From contig NC_029525.1 of assembly GCF_001577835.2 (NCBI RefSeq), positions 17,916,731 through 17,980,730 on the forward strand: a stretch of 64,000 nucleotides of DNA. Direction: 5' to 3'. The notes under the pieces were generated by a model. It worked only from the letters and a program-made list of their open reading frames with translations, searched no databases and was not told the origin of the DNA. This stretch comes from Coturnix japonica (Eukaryota; Chordata; Aves; Galliformes; Phasianidae). Below are positions 50,033 to 62,391 of the stretch, in pieces. Numbering within the stretch: position 1 is the first letter of the stretch; each line of letters opens with the position of its first letter. A program made the position numbers and the translations under genes.

Positions 50033-52739
50033 ACCAGCCACATCTCGGTGTGCCTGGAAACCTGGGAGACTCTGAGTCAGAGAAAAGGGAAACGTGCAGC
50101 TTTTTCACAGGGCACAGATCCATGGACAGCACCAGCACAGCGGAGTGGAACACACAGCTCAAGTCCGTTCAGCTCCACACTTGCCCCATGAATCCGACTT
50201 ACGTGTTATAAAATAGAGAAATCTGCAAGAAAGAGAAGTGCTGACACCAGCCCTGAGCTTCAACAGCTGTTGGACCTTTTTCAAGTCATTCTGCAGCACC
50301 AGCAGCGAGTGCAGCCCCTCCAAAGGGAGCTCACATTAGGAAACAGCCACGCTCTATTTTGAAGCACCTCCCCAGCACAGAGCTGGCACTTGCAGTCCCT
50401 CCAGCCCGCTTTATTTTCAGGCCAGCTTGCTAAACTGAAACACTTCCACACATGAATGGGGATCAGAATGAAAACACACAGCTCCCAGCAGGGGACAGGG
50501 CAGCCACAGCAGTATTCTAGTAAGCCTGGGGTTAAACAGGGTTAAAGCAGCGTGCCACCATCATCCACCTGTAGCCACAGAGATCAGCACAGCTGCTCAG
50601 CTGGCAGCGTAATCCTGAGCGTGGCTATGGGGGGGAGCAGCAGCACAGCACTCTGGATGCTCAAGGGAACACAGGAGCAAGGGCTGCCCCAGCAGCAGGA
50701 CGGAATGGGGCCCTGCCATGGGGCAGTGCTCAGCTGTGGGGCACAGCCTGGGCCCAATGTCCTGCCCCACTGCTCTCCTGGTGTGAGCAGGGGCAGCAGG
50801 GTTTGAAGCAGGGATTGACTGTGCTGTGCTCAGGACCACAGCCTGCTGCCAGGCTGTTTTGTTGGTGTGGCCACTGGCACCACTTGGGTTTTAAATGGTT
50901 CTTGTATTTGCTGGCAAGTTATTTTAACAGAGATTATTCAGCCATAAATTTATAAAGCAACAGCATTTGATGTCAGGATTTCATTTCCTTTCCTTTCCTT
51001 TCATTGCACGCTTTGAAGATCGGTATTATTTAGCAAAAACATTGGTGAGTTTTTCCTAATGCACTTGTTGATTTTTTTTACAGCCTGGCTTCCATTGGCC
51101 CATCTCATCACCCTGCCCACAGCCGTGGCTGCCCGTCCTGCCCTGTCACTGCAGAACTGCTCACAGCACCGACCCAACCCAACAGAGGGAGAGAAATCTC
51201 CAACACGATCCTACAGGCTGCCTGAAAACCAACAGTGTGAGGCCATGGAAAGCCCAACCTCCACGTGCTCTGCTGTTCGAGTGGCTAGATGGATTATTTT
51301 GGCTTGCAATTATCTTTCCAGGAAGAATCCTCATTTCAGACATGATATGACAACAAAATAGCTCAGGAAGAGAGCTTGGGAAGGCAAAACACTGGGCACA
51401 GCATTCACACTAAAGGTCAGCATCGTCTGTCCCTGAACACTACAAAGGACCAAAGCTCTTACATAGTGATATTTGAAAACACTGTGCTTTGAAATGGAAA
51501 AGAAGGGACTCTACCACATCCTTATCAGCCATAGATTTTATAAAACAAAACTCAGTTTGTTACACTGCCTTTGGATGAGAACAAACACAACGAGGTAGAT
51601 GAGTTCCAACACACCTGCTGCAAGCAGAGCCAATTCAGCTGCACAGAGCACACCACAAGCACCTTAAGTGTGCTCCTAAGCAACATACAACTAAGGAGCT
51701 CTAAATACAGTCATTACTGCTGTCCAGGAGCATCACTTCTGATACCTTCAGCTCTCCAAAAGTTTCTTCCAAATTCACATTTTGATAGCAAAACAAAAGA
51801 GACCTCCCAGTCATCTTTAAATTGATTTAGTTACAACTGCTTGGTCTTGAGTTTAAGAAGGTGTCAAATAAATTGAGCCACACAATTCAACCAAACATGG
51901 ACTATTTAAATCCAGTTTACACAAGGCCTGTAAGAACTGTTAACACTCACACATGTATTTCTGCTATGTACAAATTACCTCCTTTCTTTCTCAGAAAGCA
52001 AACCTTAATGCTGCAGGCCCTCTGCTGTACCTCACATTGGCAAAAGCACACAGCCTCACTGCTGCCCATGTAACTACTAACACCCTCGTGATCCACTCAC
52101 CTCCTCACCATGCAGCACAGGCAGCAGATGCAGCAGCACCATATGACCCAATGCAGCCCAAAGGTGTTCAACCACAGCCAGGGCAGCTCCTGTACCCCAG
52201 GGAGATTCAGCAGGCACAGAACGAGAGAAGGTGTCAGCAAAGGGTGAAAAGGGACATTGCCAGTGTGAGCAGGGCATTGGAAAACAGAGAGCACAAAGGC
52301 AAACCCACACACCAGCCCTGCTACCTCGTCAGCCCACTCCTTCCTGAATCAGCAAATACAACACACTGGCTCTGAGAGGTAAACTAGAGAAGAGCAAGCC
52401 TGGAGGAAACTGCTGGGGTGAGGCAGGATCCCACCACATGCAGTGAGACATAGGGATGTACAGATGCTGCCATTTGGTGCTCTGCAGACACGGGTACCCG
52501 CAAAGCCCTGGCCAGAACAAGGATACCTGCCCAGTGCGCCCTGCCATGAGTCCAACCAGGGCTGTTCTGGCCGGCAGGAATGGAAAAGCGAGGAGGAGAT
52601 GATGATTTTCTGTAATCAAACACAGCTAAAGCAACACGCCTCCTCGTGAGTGTGAGCGCAACTTGTGCTGGCACACGGAACCCCTTTGTGCAGGGTTTTA
52701 CCGCTAACAAGGCGGCTACCGCTGTGCCAGCACAGCCCT

Positions 52740-52985
52740 TGTGGTACAGCCTAATCCTGAGACTGAATTACCTGCCTTCCTCTAATTAGCACCGCCTAAA
52801 ATGCAGGGTGAATGAAAGCAATCATATTTTAGAATGGCCTAAAGTAAACTGAGTTATGACTTCCACTGAATCAGCACAGCTAAAGCCAAATTGCACAGAA
52901 CGGCTCTGATTTGATCCGAGCTCCTGCTAATTTACTAACTTCAATTAGCCATCCTTAGACACAGCCTAAATCAAGGCGGGCTCCT
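52740..52985. promoter_or_regulatory. Candidate non-coding element with homeobox-type motifs
   Basis: CTCTAATTAGCACC, GCTAATTTACTAAC and CAATTAGCCATCC lie within 250 bp, together with TGATTTGATCC. TAATTA/TAATTT cores are homeodomain-type sites. There are no repeats and no coding frame. Enhancer function is an inference. Confidence 0.3.
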
Positions 52986-53650
52986 TTTCTTTCACGGGAG
53001 GCTTCAGTCATGCTCACATGCCCTACAGTATCACTTTCCTCGCCTTCCTCTGCTGATAATGACACACGTGCTGTGCTGCATGTTTGTATATATAGGTGTA
53101 TGTATTTGCATATGTAGGTAAATTCCAATCCAAATGTTTTAGTTGTGTAACTTTTCTCCATACACCTTGTGTATCAGCAGTGAATGGGAGGATATTTATT
53201 TTAGCCTTGTACTACTGTAGGTAAGCACACAGCTTCCTTTCTCGATACTCTGGAGTTAACAGCTCCTTTCAGTTAAGCCTCATTTCATCATAATCCTTAT
53301 CTTGAAGTTACACTGCTACAATATTTTATATTCAAAACGACAAAGTGCTTCATGCCCTCTACCTCGACTGTTCACCTAACAAAAAACACCTCAATTCAGG
53401 AGTTTGGACCATTTGGGATAACTTCTCTTTCTGTCTCTTACAAGCAACCTGAGCATCCACCCCATGTTGTGGGCAGAGAGCTCATTAAAGCGGATGGAAT
53501 GAAGGTGCCTTCCAGACAGCGGCTGTGGGGTTATTTTCACCCAGATGCACATGAATCCAATGGATGGGGCTGAACACTCATCAAACTTTGCCCATAGGGA
53601 GCTGCATCCTTCTGGTCAGGTGGGAACACACTTCAGGCTTCCTGTTACTC

Positions 53651-53729
53651 AGCTCACTGCTCTCCTGTACCATCATCCTGCTCACTGCTCTCCTGTACCA
53701 GACCATCGTGCTCACTGCTCTCCCTGGAT
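53651..53729. repeat. 29-30-bp tandem repeat, about 2.7 copies
   Basis: GCTCACTGCTCTCCTGTACCA recurs at 29-30 bp spacing, with the third copy truncated (GCTCACTGCTCTCCCTGG). Confidence 0.88.
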
Positions 53730-55400
53730 CATGAGGTGAGATGAAACAACTTCTTTTCCACAGTTAAGAGGACTTTAATCAAAGTAATTATTGAATCTGA
53801 TCTGATTAGGAAGTAATCTATTTACCAAAAGTTAAGACTGCCAACTGGAAAACAACTATCCAGCCTGTGATTGCTTCAGATGGGGATGATTTCATGCTTA
53901 ATTTTTCAAGTGTTATTGAATATGTCATCTATGAATGTAAAATATTTATTTTTCTAAACTAATAAATAACCGCTATCTCGGCAACGCGACGTGCAAACAA
54001 CATGTTATGCTGGCTTGATGTCAAGCATCTGCGTGTGGGTTCTCCTGGGAGCAGGCAGAAGTGATGCGCTGCACCTGGCACTGCTCACCAGCAAACACCC
54101 CGGGCACTAAATGCTGCCCTGCTCCCAGCAGGACAATTCCTCTTGGTGAGCCAACCCACACAGCTCAATGCTCCCCTCCAGGATCAGGGAGCACCATTCA
54201 ATCCCAGCACTCTGCCCCCTGACAACACCAAGCCGTTCTCTATTTGATTCACCAACAACGTGCTTATGGCACGGATTTGCACTTTCTGAAGACTTGTCTG
54301 GGATGTATAAACACCAAATGAACTCTTCACGTACAATAGAAGAAAAACAACCTTCCACTTAAAATGTACAAGGGATCGGTGCCAGTGCTGTAGTGGGAAC
54401 ACAAACTGCTAAGGAAAGAATTTCATTCTGACTTGGCTCTTTACTCTGTGGGCTCACAGGAGTAAGAATCCTCACATCTGATGTGCTCAATGTGCTCACA
54501 GCTCTGAATCACAGCACTTGTTTAGAGGAACACTCCCCTGCAGTGGGCAACGGAGACACAGCTGGGCAGGGAGGGCGCAGCCTCTGATCCCAACTACTCT
54601 GTGCTGGTATCAGCCACATCCAAAGGCTGTTTGCTAGGAACTGGCTCCCCAAAAACTCAAACCACGTGTGTAGGTAAGAGCTCGACAGCGGCTGAACAGT
54701 GAGGGGCCACAAACTCTTCAACTGGAAAGGGCATCTCCAGTTTCATAGCCTTAATGTTTTGACTTGTGAGATTAAAGACATCCTGAAGATGCTCTGGAAC
54801 CTCCAGGTATCCTTTCCAGCGGGCAAGAAGTCTGAAGCTGCTGTCAGAGCGTACAGATGTCTAGAAATGCACATTCATTTTACATGTCTGCCAAACTCCA
54901 GCCCTGCCTGATACATACACGCTGCTCTGCCTTTTCTTGGGAGCTCCTGCCAAAACAGCTCGACTTTCAGTATTAGTAAAAGTGTGCAAGTACTCCAAGT
55001 TACTGCTCCACTTACACCTATGGGAAGGTTTCTTACACAGGAGCGAGATATTTGCATTGAAAACTGTCAGAAGAGGAAAAAGCAATTCTCAGTTTTCTGC
55101 ATAATAGTGTTTTTGTCAGTGTCAACTTTGGCAACACTACAAGTGATCAAAGAAAGTGGATGCCAATACGCCATGGAGAAGCTGGTGAGATGGAGCAGCT
55201 CCCCTTCAGAGCTCAGGACATTTTGTATCACGTAACACGGCTCAGCCCACAGCACAGTCACGTCGGTGTGCTGGGAATCAGCGCCTGGAGTGGAAGCCTG
55301 AAGCTGGAAATTCACCTTCAAATGATGAAGACACACGTACAGGTCCAACATAAGCGGAATGTTCACATCTTCAGCAAACAGTGAGCTCCCTAACATGAAC

Positions 55401-55455
55401 AGGACGACAACAGGACAACAACAGGACAACAACAGGATGACAACAGGACGACAAC
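55401..55455. repeat. 11-bp tandem repeat, 5 copies
   Basis: AGGACAACAAC and variants (AGGACGACAAC, AGGATGACAAC) repeat five times head to tail. Confidence 0.92.
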
Positions 55456-55959
55456 AGGGCTTCTCCTTCACGAAGGAGCTTTTCAGATGAAACAGGAATG
55501 TCAGCTTCAGTGCATGCTCTGCTGACTGGAACACAATCAAGTCTTAACTAAGTTCCACATCATGTTTTCAGGGGAAAAGTGGAGAATGTTTTATGGAATT
55601 CGAGTCTGGATTTGGCTTGCAGCCTAGAACATACATCTTGTTATGAAAACCGTTGAATTGCTTTTAAGTGGGGAAGCCACAAGTGTCCTTGGAGCCACCC
55701 ATTCACCTGGAAGTCCCACAGGCAAAGGGAAGGCAGAAGAGCTTCGGTTTGGGGCGGCTGGGGGCAGCGGAGGGAGGGGAGATGGTTTTGGAAGTAGCTC
55801 TTGTATGGAACTGCTCGCTTGTGCCTACAGCATGAAGCAGTTACGACTTGTTTTCTGTTATTGTCACAGATCCAATACGTTACTCCGGCTACATCATAAT
55901 CTCTTCCTGCCTCAGTTCATCCATGTGTAAACCTGATTCACTAACTCTTACCTTAATGT

Positions 55960-56115
55960 GTCATGGGGCTTAATTAATAACACTTAGGTCTTTTAAGCCC
56001 TCTACAAACATTAACTACTTCTTGTAACAACTCTCCGAGGTATTATTATCCCCATTTTACCGACGGAGAAACGACAAAAGAGGCCGCAACTCTCCCAAGG
56101 CGAGAGCGCAAACGG
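55960..56115 (+). repeat. MIR/L2-type SINE/LINE relic
   Basis: The stretch reads TAACAACTCTCCGAGGTA, then TTATTATCCCCATTTTACCG, GGAGAAAC and later CTCCCAAGG. It follows the order of the MIR/L2 3' region (ACAACCCTATGAGGTA, TATTATCCCCATTTTACAGA, GGAAACTGAGG, TGCCCAAGG). It abuts the CTDSPL2 CpG island. Such copies are ancient in amniotes and sparse in birds. Ends are approximate. Confidence 0.75.
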
Positions 56116-56882
56116 TGACTCCTAAAGGTCCCCTTCGAGGGCTCGTCGTACCGTAACCGTGGAAACTTCTCAAGAAAGGCGAAGTCAACACACAGCACCT
56201 CAAAATCACTTACAGAAGCGCAGCACAACCAGCCGGAGGACTGAAAGGGACGCGACTAGAAGCAGCAGCTCGGGATCGGCTCAGGAGCCGCAGCCAGCAC
56301 CGCAAAGCACAACGTCGGGGCAGAACCCACCCGAACAGCGCCGAACCGGCCCTCACGTGCTGCACCATCACAGCGAGCAGCGGGAGCGGAGCAGCGATGC
56401 GGCGGGCGGTCACACCGAGCACCGCGCCGCCCCCGAGCCGGGACCGAGCCGGGACCGAGCCGCCGTCCCCCGCGGGAGGAAGGAACCCCGCCGTCCGCCC
56501 GCCGGAGCCCGGCTCCGCGCAGCAACAGGCTCCCGGCGGCGGGCACGGCCCGAGCGGAGCGGGAACCGCAACGGCCCCCGGAGCCGGCCCGGCCGGGTCG
56601 CGTCCTGCCCGCCGCCCCCCGCACGCAGGGCCCGGGTCGCCCCGCAGGCCTCGGCCCGGGGCGGGGAGGCGGCGCGGGGTGACAGCGGCACGGCCCGCTC
56701 CGCACGGCACGAGCCGAGGGCTGAGCCCGCTCCGTGGCCGGGCCGGGACGATCGCGCAGCGCCGCGGGACGCGCCGTCCCCTCCCGCAGGGCCCGGACGA
56801 GGCTCCGCCGCGCGCTCCGGAGCGGCCGCCCCGCGCCGCCCACCTGATCCCGGGCTGGGACCCCTCACGGCGTCACTCACCT

Positions 56883-57110
56883 GCGGTGCGAGGTGCCGGG
56901 CGGCCGGGCCCCGGTGGCCGAGTCCCCGGCGGGCGGGCGGTGCGGGCCGGGCCGGGCCGGGCCGTGCGGGCGGCGCTGTGTTTACACCGCCGCCGGGGCT
57001 CGGCGCTCCGCGGCCGCTCAGCAGCCAGTCGCCATTTCCCGCCTACCGACCTGCTACACCGCACGGAGGGACCCGGATGGGGAGAGGGGCCGCCGCGCAG
57101 GCGCAGCCCG
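56883..57110 (-). other. CTDSPL2: CTDSPL2 non-coding exon 1 (5'UTR)
   Basis: The donor GTGAGTGACG sits at 56882-56873 on the - strand after CACCGCAG. The exon lies upstream of the 13-kb intron that leads to the start-codon exon at 43816. The transcription start is not determinable; 57110 is a guess based on the centre of the CpG island. A weaker donor (GTGGGCGGCG) lies at about 56843. Confidence 0.5.
57095..57104. promoter_or_regulatory. NRF1-type site GCGCAGGCGC
   Basis: This matches the palindromic NRF1 consensus GCGCANGCGC. It sits within the CpG island between the two possible divergent start regions. Confidence 0.5.
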
Positions 57111-57249
57111 GCCGGGGGAGGGGGGCACGGGCACGGCGGCGGCGGGGCAGGACGGGAAGGAGGGAGCGGGGCCTCGCGCGGGGAGCGGCGCCCCGAGGCG
57201 GCGGGGCCCAGGGACGGGACGGGACGGGACGACGCCTCCAGCTCCTCCT

Positions 57250-58565
57250 CCTCCACTTCCCCCGGCCGGGAGCGGCTGCGGCGGCGGCACGGAGCGCCGC
57301 GGGGCTGAGGGGCCTCGCCAGGAGCGGGAGGAGGTGGAGGAGGAGGCGGATGCGGCGGCGGCGGTGACCGCCTCTGGAGCCGAGCGGCGGCAACACAGCG
57401 CCCTGAGGTGAGATGAGCTGAGCGGGAAGGGGCGGGAGGGGCGGGATGGCGGCAGGAGGATGAGGGAGGAGGGAAGGGAGAGAGGTGCGGAGCGGAGCGG
57501 AATGGAGGGAGACCTGGGGGGAGGGGGAACCGGGGAGGGAACGGGCGGAGGGGAGGGGCGGTCTGTGAGGTACCGCTGGGAGGGGCTGCCGGGAGCTACC
57601 GCTGGGAGGTACTGTATGAGGTATTGTATGAGGTTCTGTATGAGGTATTGCTATAAGGTACTGTATGAGGTACTGTATGAGGTACATTATATCACAGAAC
57701 TTCCACTTTCTTAGGAGACGTCATAGAACTGATTTTACCTGAGTTTCTCGAGGAAGCAGATTTAGTTGGAGGGACTGGGAACGTTGTCATTTCTGTATTG
57801 GCATGAAGTTGTTGCACACATATCATAGCCCTGACTCTGTGTGTCTGAAAATCCCAGTGTAATCCAGTTGATACATGTATGTGCCCACACCTTGTCTTTA
57901 AACCAGGGTTGCATTGGAAGCACGGTGTGCTCGGTGCTGGAGGCAGCCAGAGGGTTGTAGCTGTTGCAGAGCACCGCGCTGTCTCTGCACAGTGATACAA
58001 GGCACTGGGAGCACTCGGTCTCACTCTACTTGGAGTGCAGCTGAGGGTGGCGGTGAGTTCTCCACACACCACAAGTACACACACGTGTCTGTTCAGGCAA
58101 ATCCACCGGAGGCTGCAGTGGGCACTCAGTGGCTGTGTGTGCAGAGCGCGGGGGTGCCAGCTTTCTGTAGCTGCACCAGAACGTGGCAGATAATAGAGCT
58201 GGCTCCTCTTCCTGTTTCCGTATTGGCCTCGGGCAGCTCGTACAGCAGAGTGCACCCCAGGGGTTTGCTTTGCTTCAGCCTCGTACAGCAGTTTTCAGGA
58301 TCTGATTGCTCGTGCAGAGAGTCTGCTGCAGATATCATTGAAGTGAAGCAGAAGTGCATGACAACCTGTGTGCAGCCCAGCCAACCCCGTGTGTTTTCCA
58401 GGCGGATCGTGCTGCGAATGGCTGAAAACATGTAATCTTGCATTGCAAAGTGCTTGCTTTACAAGAGCTCTTTTGTTCTGTGGGCTTTGTGTTCTTCACT
58501 GTTGATGATTTTGTCTGTATGAAAGTGTAAACTCGGAACCTTGAATAAAAAAGCAACTCATTGGT
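57250..58565 (+). ncRNA. Candidate divergent non-coding transcript
   Basis: A strong donor CCCTGAG|GTGAGATGAG sits at 57407/57408 in the CpG island. An acceptor CCACTTTCTTAG at 57714 opens a second exon that would run to an AATAAA at 58544-58549. That signal is followed by a GT-rich stretch. No frame in the would-be exons resembles a protein. It reads away from CTDSPL2, as bidirectional-promoter lncRNAs often do. Transcription itself is unproven and the 5' end is a guess. Confidence 0.35.
57608..57684. repeat. 12-bp tandem repeat, about 6 copies
   Basis: GGTACTGTATGA recurs with small changes (GGTATTGTATGA, GGTTCTGTATGA, one 13-bp unit). It lies just downstream of the CpG island. Confidence 0.9.
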
Positions 58566-60714
58566 TAATTAGTGTCTGTTTCCACCTTGTCTCTTCAGTC
58601 TGATTAATAAGTGAAGCAGGATGCTCTGCAGCGCTGGCACTTCTGTGTTGCCAGGTAGAACCCCCCGCTTTCCTGCTTTGGAAGGAAGTTGTGCTCAGCA
58701 GCAGCTCTGCTTTAAGACACCCTGAGCTCAGAGGAAGCTTTGGGAAAAGCTGCCTGCTGGAAATCCATCCATTACTGCCCTGGGCTTTGGAGATGGAGAG
58801 GGGGAAGCAGGAGCTTCCCTTGTATGGGGAGCTCCCAGGTAGGTGCACACGTTCAGCAGGTGCTCATACATTCCTGTATGTCCTCCAATGGGAAATGTGG
58901 GGGGAGATGGTGAGGAATTGGAGGCAGAGGCTCTTCCTCCTCCAAACGCAGCGCCCTCTGCAAAATGTGAATGTCTCACACCTTTAAATTATGGGATGTC
59001 TTTAAGAAGGGATGAAATAGTTGGGCACCAGTTCTCACAGGTTAATACAGGTTGTTCAGATGTAGCCTGGGGAAAGACGATAGATTTTTCTCATTGCATT
59101 TGAATAAAGCTTTTGATTTTTCCCTTAGATCTCCAGTCAGTAGGAAACCCATCTCTCAGTGCATAAACATCACTTGGTTTGTGTGTGTTCGCAGGGCTGC
59201 GGTGGGTACAGCTGTTAGTCTTTGTGAACCTAAACAAGTGGGGGGAAAGGGAGAAGCTGCTCAAATCAGAGTGTACCAAAGGTAGAACAGCTGAACTGAC
59301 TAATGCTTCCTAGTGAAGTTTCAGATACAGTCCTGTGCCCACCAGCACGGCTGGGAGCTCAGCCCTGAGGGTGCACAGTGCTCACCTCCAGCACTACCTT
59401 AACAGTGACGATGCTGAGCACTCAGCACTGCAAAACTGCAGGGTAAAGTGAAGCACTTGGGAGTATGTGTGAAAGAGAAATGGGAGTCTATGAGAGGACA
59501 GGACAAGGTTTGTTGGTCCCATTTGCTGCTTGTCAGGATACGACTCTGTCAGTGCACTGCTGTGTGGGCAAAAAGTGCTCTCGTGTTGCTGGTAAAGCAG
59601 CCCCAGCACATGCACAAAGGGCTGTTTGCAGCTCGGCGGATGCTTTGGGGGAAGCAGATGTTGGAGCCGCGCTCTGAAATGTGGCAGCATTTTGTGTGCT
59701 GCTGCTTCCATGGAAACCGGAACCAGCTCAGATCAATGGCCTCGGGATTTCAAAATGAGATGTAAAAAATGAAGCCCCGATAGCTCCGTTGTTCACATTG
59801 CTACTCACCAGCTGATACTGGTGGTGCTAAATGGTACTGAGCAATGCACCACACAGACACCAGGTGTGGGTGTGCACATTGCAGGTCAGTGGTGTGTAGT
59901 TCCTCTGACTGAGCCTTTGACTGAAGGAACTTCATTCTTTCTTTCACTCGAGTGGAATTTGTTTGACAAACAATTCCCCTCAGAAATAAAACTCTTCAAA
60001 CATTGGGTCACTACACGATGCAGAGCACCCAGAGACCTGCAGCACGTTCCTTAAAGGGACACAGAGCACCAAACCGTGCTTCTGAATGGGCTGCCCCAAA
60101 ACACTGGGTAAAGTAAGCCTACAATTCATGCACACAGCGTGCTGTCCATAATAACAGGTTACTGACCTCAGTGTGTCTGTGGGCAGTCACCAGGGGCAGT
60201 GTGGTCGTACACTTATCCCTGTACACCTCCACAGTAACCTGTCTGAACAACAGTCCCACAGGCTTCAAGGATGGGAACGCGGTGCAGAAGCAACGTGCAG
60301 GCAGCTGGACAGAGAAGCTTTGGTACAACACAACACCAGAGGGAGTCCAGGAGGATTTCACTGTAGGTACTGTGTTGCCACGTTATTCTTGTGTATCTGT
60401 TACAGTAGCTCAACTGTTGCTGTCCAGGCTACACCAACTACACAAGGGCTGCACTTGAAGCTCACTTGTTGCTTAGACATTTCTAAGCGTGTAATTGTCC
60501 TGATATGAAAATAAGTTTGTATGGCTTGTAGGAAGGTCCTCATCTCACTGCCCCATGAGTTGGCTTTTATAGAGCAGGTGTAACCACTGCTGATACATCA
60601 CACTGCTCCAGCTCCTGTGAAGGCCCACCTTGATCTGATTTTCAGGAGCCATGATCACTTTGATACGGCTGCAGAAGGAAACAGAAGAGCCAAAGGCCTC
60701 ACAAACTTTAAACA
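58566..60714. other. Intergenic stretch between the CTDSPL2 island and the GOLM2 3' end
   Basis: This is about 2.1 kb of mixed sequence with no recognisable exon, RNA gene or repeat family. Open frames on both strands are short and have no family resemblance. Confidence 0.55.
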
Positions 60715-62317
60715 ACTTAATTTATTAGAACCCATATATGTTGCTTTCATTAGAAGAATCAAGTTAACACCTAATTCAGGCTGAAATTACATTTTAAGAC
60801 CAAAAAAATTGCAGTGCTGAAATATGTTATTTACTGATGGCCGCCATTCTTAGAATCCCAGCACAGGTTTGTTCTTACTGTATAGGAGCTAATTCAGAGC
60901 AGGCTCAGTGTTTTGCCAAGGGCTGTTCCCCCCCATCTGCCTCTCAGATGTATGAAAGGAAGAGCTCGAGCCTTAAACACCACCGCCACAAAAGAGAAAA
61001 ACCAAGCGGCTGGAATGCATCACCACAGTTTGATTTTTTATTTCTTGTACATTTAAGACTCGTGAGCAGATTATGGCTGTAGCAAAAATAACGTAGCCAA
61101 AAAAATCACGCAGCTTTTGAAATGTGAAAGGTCCATTGAATGGGCATCAAACAAGACTTATTTCAGATTGGAAGCCGAGTACAGAGAGTTCAATCACTCA
61201 CATCTAAGGTCCTGTCATTTCACAGTAGCCCTTTTGGAGAAGCAGGGTGGGTTCGTAACCTCATCTTCCACTACTGCAAATCAACTGAATCGTTTCTGTA
61301 GAATTCAGAAGGTGCTGAATGCGTCATACAAAAAGTGTCTGACTTACAGACTGGTCCCAGGTGGAAAAGCAAAAGGTGGAAGTGGAGGATGTTTGGAGAG
61401 ATCTGTACAAAGGATTACGCTGTAAATTAACTGGAGTGACTGCGACACGGGATGGAGTCTCTTGGAACAGTAAAACTCCGCATACACGGTATTGAGGAGT
61501 GCAGGGGCTGTTCCTTCCACGCAGGTTCCTGCAGAGCTGATGCAGCCTTCTTCCCCTCCCCATCCCCACAATGAAACTCGCTCTTCTTTAACACAACGAT
61601 TCCCTACAAGCGGTGCTGAATTATTTATGTTACCTTTTAAGATAAGCTGTTAGTTACACAACTTTTTCAGCAAGTATCGAATTACTGAAACTCTGCTGCC
61701 ACTGATCTCCAGCTCTGAGCTCTGCTCATGAGCAGCAAAATGGTGCTCGCTTCTAAGGTCTACTCCCCTGTCATAGCTTTCCTCACCTACATAGAAGAAG
61801 GAGCATTTATTAACATCCAGGTTTCATTCTCAAAGGACAGCTCACCTGCAAGGAACAGCAAACAGCTCTGGTGAAGAAAGCGGAGTATTTCTGCTCACAC
61901 GGGTATTCCTGTAGAAAAGGAGTCCTGTGGCTGTACATTGTTTCCACAGAGCTTTTGTTACATGAGATACAAACTGTACAAGTTCTCCAGTTTACAAAGT
62001 TTCCTAATTTGCAGAACCAATTCAGCCCCTATTTATAATATTGGTTTTAATGCAAAGATTCTTACAGATAAGGTACAGTCTAAGTACTTGGCTCAACGTA
62101 ACAACAAAAGTGTCGTTTTCATACAATTTGCAATAGTACAACTATGTACATATGTACAGAACTGGCCCCTCCTGTCACTTCCCTACCGTCGAGGATACGT
62201 GTTTGTAATCATCAGTTTGTTTTGAAGTATGAAACGGTGAAGTAAAAATGGTTCAGTTTTGCAGCACTTCAAGTTCTTCAGTTGAGCTCCATCTACATTT
62301 CCCATTTAATTCAAGCC
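60715..62317 (-). other. GOLM2: GOLM2 3'UTR
   Basis: The sequence follows the TAA at 62318-62320. Candidate AATAAA signals on the - strand are at 61806-61811, 61037-61042 and 60721-60726, so the UTR is 0.5 to 1.6 kb long. The stretch is AT-rich and without coding potential. Confidence 0.6.
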
Positions 62318-62391
62318 TTAAAGGACACCGTCACCAAAGCGCGGCTTGCTGTAATCAACGAGGTCATTCTGTAGATCTCTTTCTTCATCAT
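62318..62391 (-). CDS. GOLM2: GOLM2 (CASC4) last coding exon, partial gene
   Basis: GOLM2 is a type II Golgi membrane protein related to GOLM1/GP73. The acceptor TTTCAATTGCAG at 62392 opens an exon of 74 nt. It codes (D)DEERDLQNDLVDYSKP, then RFGDGVL and TAA. From memory human GOLM2 ends DDEERELQMDPADYGKQ followed by HFNDVL, the same spacing of conserved residues. Gene order also fits, since GOLM2 lies upstream of CTDSPL2 on the same strand in human. The preceding acidic exon, coiled-coil stem and membrane anchor are not found in 62400-64000, so they lie beyond the window. The exon must join an upstream exon ending in one base of an Asp codon (G). Confidence 0.8.

Larger units (their letters stand above)
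43817..56882 (-). other. CTDSPL2 first intron (about 13 kb)
   Basis: This joins the non-coding first exon in the CpG island to the exon with the start codon. It holds two CA repeats, an 11-bp and a 29-30-bp tandem repeat, a MIR/L2-type relic and two AT-rich stretches that look like non-coding regulatory elements. No protein-coding exon of another gene is recognisable in it. The many open frames here have no family resemblance. Confidence 0.65.
56230..57600. promoter_or_regulatory. CpG island and CTDSPL2 promoter
   Basis: This very GC-rich stretch has dense CpG. The CTDSPL2 non-coding first exon reads out leftward with donor GCAG|GTGAGTGACG at 56882. On the other strand a donor CTGAG|GTGAGA at 57408 could start a divergent transcript. 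No TATA box is seen. Long open frames here are composition artefacts. Confidence 0.75.

Noticed and set aside
56159-57411. Long open frames on both strands (up to about 400 codons) in the GC-rich stretch
   Set aside because: They are Arg/Gly/Pro/Ala-rich in every frame, a product of CpG-island composition where stop codons are rare. None resembles a protein family, and the region is the CTDSPL2 promoter.
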